Shown piece by piece: positions 58,961 to 64,000 of a stretch of DNA of 64,000 nt (the first letter of the stretch is position 1; each line of letters begins with the position of its first letter). The notes below the pieces were generated by a model, which did not search any database, was not told where the DNA came from, and saw only the letters and a program-made list of their open reading frames with translations. Source of the DNA: JACDAL01 sp963849115 (GTDB lineage Bacteria; Actinomycetota; CADDZG01; WHSQ01). The translations under genes were made by a program, and so were the position numbers. The stretch covers positions 682,001 through 746,000 of the forward strand of contig CAWKGK010000009.1 of assembly GCA_963849115.1 (NCBI GenBank), given 5' to 3'.

Positions 58961-59737
58961 TCAGCTGCGCGCCGCCTTGGCCGCGGCCAGGGCCTCGAGG
59001 AACTCCTCGGCTCCCAGCTCGTCGGATGCTCCCACCACCTTGGGGTTGAGCCTGGAAGCGAACTGGGTCGCAAGGCGCGCGCGTGCCCCCTCTTGGAGCC
59101 CCTCCCGCCGCTCGAGAAAACGCCTGACCGCGGCCGCCTCCTGTGCGGTGACGGCGGTCACATCCCAGGCCGGAGCGGGATCAGCCGGAGATCGTGCGGG
59201 AGGCTCAGAGACAGAGGTGCGGCCCCCTATCTCACGGGCCACGATCGTGCCCGCGGCGAGATCGCCCAGTCTCTGGTTCTTGGAGCTCACGAGGATGCAG
59301 ATCATGCCCGTTGCATAGGCGAACGGCAGGTAGTCGATCATCCGCAGGAGATTGCGGACGGCGCTCGAGGTGAATCCGACCGGACGACCGTCGAGGCGCA
59401 CAACTCGAAGGCCCGTCGCCCGCTTACCCGGAGTCCGACCCGAGGCGAGAGTCTCGAACAGGACCTCATAGAAGAAGTTGACCAGGAACAGGATGACGAC
59501 GATCACGGCCACCACCACTAGAACCGCCTGGGACTCGGGGCCGTTTGCACCGAGTTCAGGAGTCACACTCGCGCCGGCGCCAAACGCCGCCGCCCCCAGC
59601 AGCAGCGTCACTACGATCGCCAGCTTGATGAGCTCGTCAATGAGCCGGGCCGCAAAACGCGAGCCGAGGCCCGCGAGCCCGAGCTCGAGGTCCACGCCTT
59701 CGGGGGTCTGAATGGTGATTCGGTCCTGGTAGTGCAT
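58961..59737 (-). CDS. RDD family membrane protein (larger, second)
   Basis: A 258-residue RDD-domain protein. The start IQTPEGVDLELGLAGLGSRFAARLIDELIKLAIVV leads into membrane helices, followed by ASGRTPGKRATGLRVVRLDGRPVGF and SSKNQRLGDLAAGTIVARE, the classic RDD blocks. A C-terminal cytoplasmic region of about 90 residues rich in Ala and Arg follows. RDD genes commonly stand next to spoIIM-like/DUF58/moxR genes, as here. ATG 59737 sits 6 bases after GAGAAT. Divergent from the SpoIIM-like gene. Confidence 0.9.
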   Translation of the reverse strand: MHYQDRITIQTPEGVDLELGLAGLGSRFAARLIDELIKLAIVVTLLLGAAAFGAGASVTPELGANGPESQAVLVVVAVIVVILFLVNFFYEVLFETLASGRTPGKRATGLRVVRLDGRPVGFTSSAVRNLLRMIDYLPFAYATGMICILVSSKNQRLGDLAAGTIVAREIGGRTSVSEPPARSPADPAPAWDVTAVTAQEAAAVRRFLERREGLQEGARARLATQFASRLNPKVVGASDELGAEEFLEALAAAKAARS

Positions 59738-59743
59738 CGGGCG

Positions 59744-59749
59744 ATTCTC
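59744..59749 (-). promoter_or_regulatory. -10 element GAGAAT of leaderless RDD transcript
   Basis: On the minus strand GAGAAT is followed by exactly 6 bases and the ATG at 59737; no Shine-Dalgarno. Confidence 0.5.
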
Positions 59750-59847
59750 CCCCCCGCCGTCCCCTCACGAGAACCTCGTCGCTGGTGCCCCCCGGATCAA
59801 CTATTGCGTCTAGCCGAGGCAGCCGCCGTGAAAGAGTCGTTGCCCAC

Positions 59848-60807
59848 ATGAGGCTTGAGCGTTTTCTCTCGGAACGAGGTCCCGACTGGGACGAGCTTGA
59901 GAGACTGGTCGCCCGGGCGGGCCGGCGGCCGGAGCGGCTGGGCCCACACGCTCTGCGTAGGCTCGGGTCCCTTTACCGCTCGGCCGCGGCCGACCTCGGG
60001 GTGGCTCGCCGGCAGTGGCCCCACGAACCGGTGGCGACGAGGCTCGAGGGCCTGGTGGGACGTTCTCGCCACCTGGTCTACGACTCGCCCGGCCGTAGGG
60101 GCTCGGCGGCTCGCTTCTTTGGCACCGACTACTGGCGGTTGATCGCACAGCGCCCACTCGTTCTTCTGGTGGCGGCATCGTTGTTACTCGCCCCGGCGGG
60201 CCTGGCCGCAGTGTGGGCTCGGGAAGATCCTGGGGCCGCCTCGGGTCTGGTCCCGGCGGAGATGAGCAGGGCGGCGGAACCTCAGGGCGGCGGAGACCTG
60301 GGCCTCAGCGCCGGCGAGCAGGCCGCGTTCGCAAGCACGATCTTCACCAACAACATCCGGGTCACCTTTCTCGCCTTCGCCGGTGGTATCACGCTGGGGC
60401 TCGTGACGGCTGCGGTGGTGATCTACAACGGGCTCTTGCTGGGCGCGGTGGCGGGCCTGGTGAGTGGCGCCGGCAACGGGAGGGTCCTTGTGGAGCTGGT
60501 CGCGGCCCACGGCGTCTTGGAGCTGTCCTGCATCATCGTGAGCGCTGCGGCCGGACTCCGCATGGGATGGGCCATCGTCCAGCCCGGTTATCGCAGGAGG
60601 TCGGAGGCGCTCGCACAGGAGGCGGGGGCCGCGGTCCAGGTGGCGTTGGGAACCGCCCCCTGGCTTGTGCTCGCCGGTCTGGTGGAGGGTTTCGTCACTC
60701 CCCGTGGCCTCGGTGCCCCAGGAGCGGTGGCCGTGGGGCTCGCCCTGGCCGGCTGCTACTGGGGTCTTCTGCTATGGCGCGGCCGGCAAGGCCGGCTCTT
60801 CATCTAG
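59848..60807 (+). CDS. SpoIIM-like (stage II sporulation M family) membrane protein
   Basis: A 319-residue protein of the SpoIIM/YdiU-type DUF95 family. The soluble helical N-terminus (RLERFLSERGPDWDELERLVARAG...) is followed by about five transmembrane helices. NNIRVTFLAFAGGITLGLVTAAVVIYNGLLLGAVAG and ELVAAHGVLELSCIIVSAAAGLRMGWAIVQPG are family hallmarks. The ATG at 59848 begins the conserved domain; the longer frame upstream is unlikely. Membership of the RDD/DUF58/moxR neighbourhood is common in non-sporulating actinobacteria, so sporulation need not be implied. Convergent overlap of 4 bases with DUF58. Confidence 0.9.
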   Translation: MRLERFLSERGPDWDELERLVARAGRRPERLGPHALRRLGSLYRSAAADLGVARRQWPHEPVATRLEGLVGRSRHLVYDSPGRRGSAARFFGTDYWRLIAQRPLVLLVAASLLLAPAGLAAVWAREDPGAASGLVPAEMSRAAEPQGGGDLGLSAGEQAAFASTIFTNNIRVTFLAFAGGITLGLVTAAVVIYNGLLLGAVAGLVSGAGNGRVLVELVAAHGVLELSCIIVSAAAGLRMGWAIVQPGYRRRSEALAQEAGAAVQVALGTAPWLVLAGLVEGFVTPRGLGAPGAVAVGLALAGCYWGLLLWRGRQGRLFI

Positions 60808-62048
60808 AGGCGGGCGCGCTGCTTGGCTCTCAGGTAGCTCTCGACGCAGGCGGCCGCGAACAGGCGCGGGGGAGCTTGGACGACCTCGGCCCCCGACGCC
60901 CGGAGGCGAGCCACCGCGCGGCTGCGGGCGGCCAGCACCTCGACCGCGGCCGCCGCGGCGTAGGCGTCTTCGACCGATTCCACGGGCCCCGACACGAGGG
61001 CTTCGATGTCCGTGTCCATGGGACTCGCGACCAGCACGGCATGGCGGGCGGCCAACAGGGGAACCGCCTCGATCAGGGGGCGGGCGGCCGCCTCCTCGAG
61101 AAGGTCGGTGAGCACCACCACGAAGGAGCGCTTCGCCTGTGACGCGGCCCTGAAGGCGAGCTCGTAGTCGGAGTCTGTCCGTGAAGGCTCGAGGTCGAAC
61201 AGCGCCCGCACCACCGTTCGGGCCCCCTTGCGCCGAGGGGAGACTTCTCGGATCAGCGAGGAGTCGAACGCCACCGCCCCGCAGTGGTCCGACAGCTCGT
61301 CGGCCACGAAGCACAGTGCGGCGACGGCGTCGAGGGCGATGTCGAGCCTCGTCGCGCCGCCCAGAGGAGCCGCCATGAGCCGCCCCGCATCGACCACGCA
61401 GATGACATCACGGTCCTGCTCGACCCGGTACTGATTGCTCATCGGCCGGCCCATCCGTGCGGTCGCGCTCCAGTTCACCTGGCGGATGTCGTCGTCCGAC
61501 TGGTAGTCGCGGATCGACTCGAAGTCGGTCCCGAGCCCCAGGGGGCCTCGCGGCCGGCGGCCCTCGACCGAGAGACGCCCCGTGCGCACCGCGCGGGCGA
61601 GACGCCAGGCCTCGGGAAGGTCGGGATACACGAGGACCTCCTGGTTCTCCCTCGCCCGCCTGAACTGCCGCCCCAGTCCCAGGGGCCCGTCGACGCGCAG
61701 CGCGGGCGCGGGCAGGAGGTGGCGGCCGCGGCGCAGGGCGGTCACGGTCCCCCCCAACCGGTTGGGCGCCTCGGCCGGGCTCACGACGAGGTCGGGCGGC
61801 GCGGGCTGGCGCACCCGGGCGCCGGTCTGAGGGGGATGGAGCTCGATGGAGAAGGCGACAGGGACGCCGCGGGCCAGCAACCGGGGGATGTCGCTCGAGA
61901 CCCTCACCTCCCGACGGGCGCCGAGTGCGTCGGCGGCCGCGGACCCCGCCACCACGAGCGCGAGCCCCAGCGCCAGAGGCCACGGGAGCAACAGCGCGCT
62001 CAGCGCGCTCGCCCCCAGCAGCCAGGCCGTGAGGGGGGTCGGGCTCAC
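60804..62048 (-). CDS. DUF58 domain protein (second copy)
   Basis: 414 residues: two N-terminal transmembrane helices (TAWLLGASALSALLLPWPLALGLALVVAGSAA), then the DUF58 core GTDFESIRDYQSDDDIRQVNWSATARMGRPMSNQYRVEQD and a VWA-like fold (VICVVDAGRLM). The C-terminal part is FVVVLTDLLEEAAARPLIEAVPLLAARH. The GTG at 62048 follows the moxR stop; earlier in-frame codons overlap moxR. Together with the preceding MoxR it forms a second module, only modestly similar to the one at 21.4-23.8 kb. Confidence 0.88.
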   Translation of the reverse strand: MSPTPLTAWLLGASALSALLLPWPLALGLALVVAGSAAADALGARREVRVSSDIPRLLARGVPVAFSIELHPPQTGARVRQPAPPDLVVSPAEAPNRLGGTVTALRRGRHLLPAPALRVDGPLGLGRQFRRARENQEVLVYPDLPEAWRLARAVRTGRLSVEGRRPRGPLGLGTDFESIRDYQSDDDIRQVNWSATARMGRPMSNQYRVEQDRDVICVVDAGRLMAAPLGGATRLDIALDAVAALCFVADELSDHCGAVAFDSSLIREVSPRRKGARTVVRALFDLEPSRTDSDYELAFRAASQAKRSFVVVLTDLLEEAAARPLIEAVPLLAARHAVLVASPMDTDIEALVSGPVESVEDAYAAAAAVEVLAARSRAVARLRASGAEVVQAPPRLFAAACVESYLRAKQRARL

Positions 62049-62079
62049 GTCCGCGGCCGGCGGTGGCAAATGTCCCCGC

Positions 62080-63009
62080 TCAGCGGGGAACCTCCACCGA
62101 GTCCAGCGCCGCCCGGACTGCGTCGTCCGCTCGATAGCGTTCGAGCTCGGCCTCGGGGCTGAGGACGAGGCGATGCCGCAGGACCGCCGGCGCCATCGCA
62201 GCGACATCGTCGGGCGTCACGAACTCCCTTCCGCTCATGCAGGCGCGCGCCTTGGAGGTGCTCAAGAGGTGGACCGCGGCGCGCGGGCTGGCTCCCAGCT
62301 CGACGCTCGGCAGCGTGCGGGTGCGCCGCACGATTGCGGCGACGTAACCGACCACCTCGTCCGAGACTTGGACCTCGTCGACCGAGGCCCGCACGCTCTC
62401 CCATTGAGAGCGGCTGCACACCGACGAGATGTCTTCGAGCCCCACCGATGCGACTCCCCGGCGCGTCAGGCGCAGTAAGGCCCGCTCCTCCTCCTCGGAG
62501 GGATAGGAAACGTCGACCTTGAGCACGAAGCGGTCGAGCTGCGCTTCGGGCAGCGGGTAGGTGCCCTCGTATTCGATTGGGTTCTGGGTGGCGACGACGA
62601 GGAAGGGATCCGGCAGGGGGTGCGACTCGCCGTCGATGGTGACTTGATACTCCTGCATGGCCTCGAGCAGCGCCGCCTGGGTCTTGGGCGGAGTGCGGTT
62701 GATCTCGTCCGCCAGCAGCAGGTTCGTGAACACCGGCCCCGGGCGGAAAGAAAGCTCGCCTTGTCTCAGCGTCATGGTCCCGGTCAGATCCGAGGGCAGC
62801 ATGTCGGGGGTGAACTGGACCCGGCGGAAGGCCGCACCCAGCGCCCGGGCGGTGGCGTGGGCGAGCAGCGTCTTGGCCACCCCCGGCGCTCCCTCCAGGA
62901 GCACATGTCCTCCGACCGATCCTGCGATCAGCAGCTGCTCGGTTACTTCGTCCTGACCCACGACGACCCGAGCCACCTCTGCCACTATGCGGTCGCGCAG
63001 CTCTCTCAC
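62080..63009 (-). CDS. MoxR-family AAA+ ATPase (second copy)
   Basis: 309 residues. Walker A LEGAPGVAKTLLAHATA, Walker B TNLLLADEINRTPPKTQAALLEAMQE, sensor FLVVATQNPIEYEGTYPLPEAQLDRFVL, arginine-finger region and a C-terminal lid domain. The GTG at 63009 is chosen: it overlaps the upstream stop (GTGA) and has GGAGG 9 bases before it. GTG 63045 would give a longer overlap. A short hairpin CCCCGCT-C-AGCGGGG (62072-62088) sits on its stop codon. Confidence 0.92.
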   Translation of the reverse strand: MRELRDRIVAEVARVVVGQDEVTEQLLIAGSVGGHVLLEGAPGVAKTLLAHATARALGAAFRRVQFTPDMLPSDLTGTMTLRQGELSFRPGPVFTNLLLADEINRTPPKTQAALLEAMQEYQVTIDGESHPLPDPFLVVATQNPIEYEGTYPLPEAQLDRFVLKVDVSYPSEEEERALLRLTRRGVASVGLEDISSVCSRSQWESVRASVDEVQVSDEVVGYVAAIVRRTRTLPSVELGASPRAAVHLLSTSKARACMSGREFVTPDDVAAMAPAVLRHRLVLSPEAELERYRADDAVRAALDSVEVPR

Positions 63010-64000
63010 TTGCCAGGGCCTCCAGTCTTTGACGAGTGGAGCCACGCGTGGGCGCGCGCCAAGGCGATGACGCCGGCGGTGTCACTCGCCTTCTCTTGCA
63101 GGGCCTGCGCCAGGCCCTCGGGCATCCCGAGCGAGCGTGCCGCAGCTTCAAGCTGGGCCGCGGAGGGCTCTGCCGGCAGCCCCGCCCGCAAGCCCAGCCG
63201 AGCGCGAGCGGCCCCCTGCAGGGGGGCGGTCGCCTCCTGCGGATCCGAGGACCGGCGCAGAAGAGATCCCAGAGCTAGGACATATCCCACACGCGCAGGA
63301 GCCAAGGGCCGCTCCGAGTCCTGGGGCGGGCCCAAGCGGCGGCCGCACGCCCACAACAGGACGAGGGCAGCGCCCAACAGGCCGATGAGGGCCGCGCGCC
63401 AGCCCGTCGGCAGCGCGTCGAGCCCCGTGCTCTGAAATCCGTGCCAGGACTCCAGGAACAGCACGGGCCGCGTCGGAGGACCTGCCGCCGCCAGTGCAAA
63501 GGTGGCGTTGTCGGCTTGCCCCAGATTGCGGTTGTGGAGCACCGCAGCGTCTGCGAGCAGGACGGCCCGGCCCGGCCCGGCAGCAAGGACGCTCACGACC
63601 GTCTTGAAGCCGCGCCCCATCACCGGAAGAGAGGCGTTGGGATCGGCCCAGTAGCCTTCGCCCCCTGCGCGGAGATTCTCGGCCGCGCCCACGTCGGAGG
63701 TCGGCACCAGCAGATGGGCCTCGCTCACCCCGCCGCCCGCCCAGGTGGGCGAGCCTTCGAGGACCTCCTGCAGCCACCGCCCATAGATGCGTCCTCCGGC
63801 CACCAGGCGCCCTCCCGAGGCAACGAAATCGCGCAGGGCGCCGGCATCGTCGTCGGAGAGCGGTCCGGCGTCGAGCACGATCGCGGTGGCGCGGGGGTCG
63901 AGGGACGCCTCGGCGGGCGCGGTCCTCACGCGCTCGACCCGGTGGCCGGCGCGCCCGAGCAGCTCGGCGTAGGCGGCGACCCCGTCGGGTGCGGTCGCAA
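63006..64000 (-). CDS. DUF4350-type membrane protein, 3' part
   Basis: Runs off the right window edge; the visible 331 residues end at 63006. The first part resembles a DUF4350/ThuA-like fold (TAIVLDAGPLSDDDAGALRDFVASGGRLVAGG), followed by a transmembrane helix (WRAALIGLLGAALVLLWACGRRLG) and a cytoplasmic C-terminal region with SLLRRSSD. DUF4350 genes usually precede moxR-DUF58 in actinobacteria, as here. The stop overlaps the moxR start (GTGA). Function unknown; an envelope role is assumed from neighbours. Confidence 0.82.
   Translation of the reverse strand, partial: ATAPDGVAAYAELLGRAGHRVERVRTAPAEASLDPRATAIVLDAGPLSDDDAGALRDFVASGGRLVAGGRIYGRWLQEVLEGSPTWAGGGVSEAHLLVPTSDVGAAENLRAGGEGYWADPNASLPVMGRGFKTVVSVLAAGPGRAVLLADAAVLHNRNLGQADNATFALAAAGPPTRPVLFLESWHGFQSTGLDALPTGWRAALIGLLGAALVLLWACGRRLGPPQDSERPLAPARVGYVLALGSLLRRSSDPQEATAPLQGAARARLGLRAGLPAEPSAAQLEAAARSLGMPEGLAQALQEKASDTAGVIALARAHAWLHSSKTGGPGK

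Overview
The window is a dense, GC-rich bacterial chromosome segment that reads as an actinobacterial lineage (Actinomycetota); I cannot name the class. The evidence is: a dcw cluster with sepF and divIVA but no ftsA; an FtsZ ending in the actinobacterial-type tail DDLDVPSFLRNE; DUF3040 and DUF6504 proteins; a LexA box of the TCGAAC-N4-GTTCGA type; and many genes whose start codon lies 6-9 bases after a -10 hexamer with no ribosome-binding site (leaderless transcripts).

Layout. 1-5.0 kb: 3' end of apt, a bifunctional (p)ppGpp synthetase/hydrolase, a lipoprotein class B PBP and dtd. 5.0-6.3 kb: an odd patch with a candidate selenoprotein (in-frame TGA at a thioredoxin-type UGEC site), a decayed MFS transporter remnant and a cupredoxin lipoprotein. 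6.3-11.3 kb: hisS-aspS (minus) and a split transketolase (plus). 11.4-13.0 kb: an anti-sigma-type ATPase and a DUF559/AbiEi-like gene bounded by 53-bp near-identical inverted repeats. 13.0-18.4 kb: an SOS-controlled mutagenesis cassette, DUF6504-dnaE2-dinB, then DUF3040. 18.6-24.7 kb: a MerR regulator, a moxR-DUF58-transglutaminase operon (minus), a 70-aa unknown protein and an HNH protein.

24.8-39.7 kb: the dcw cluster: mraZ, a 57-aa membrane protein, rsmH, ftsL-like, ftsI (frameshifted), murE, mraY, murD, ftsW, murG, murC, murB, ftsQ, ftsZ. Most stops and starts overlap by 4 bases, which implies translational coupling. murF is absent from its usual place. 39.8-44.1 kb: a NarL-type two-component pair, a SHOCT protein, an O-methyltransferase and a VOC-methyltransferase fusion. 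44.2-54.0 kb: the post-ftsZ block pgeF, yggS, an M20 amidohydrolase, sepF, yggT, divIVA, then ileS (minus), a DksA-like protein with a histone-H1-like tail, lspA and an RluD-family gene. 54.4-57.9 kb: the replicative dnaE. 57.9-64.0 kb: two RDD proteins, DUF2752, SpoIIM-like, and a second moxR-DUF58 module with a DUF4350 gene running off the end.

Together these genes cover peptidoglycan precursor synthesis, septum assembly and polar growth (DivIVA, SepF, FtsZ, FtsW/FtsI), plus replication, translesion synthesis and stringent response. The most notable items are the candidate selenoprotein, the inverted-repeat-bounded DUF559 gene, the SOS dnaE2-dinB cassette, the GIHH-type IleRS, and the mraZ leader, which holds a repeat-bearing upstream ORF. 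No tRNA, rRNA or CRISPR array was recognised.
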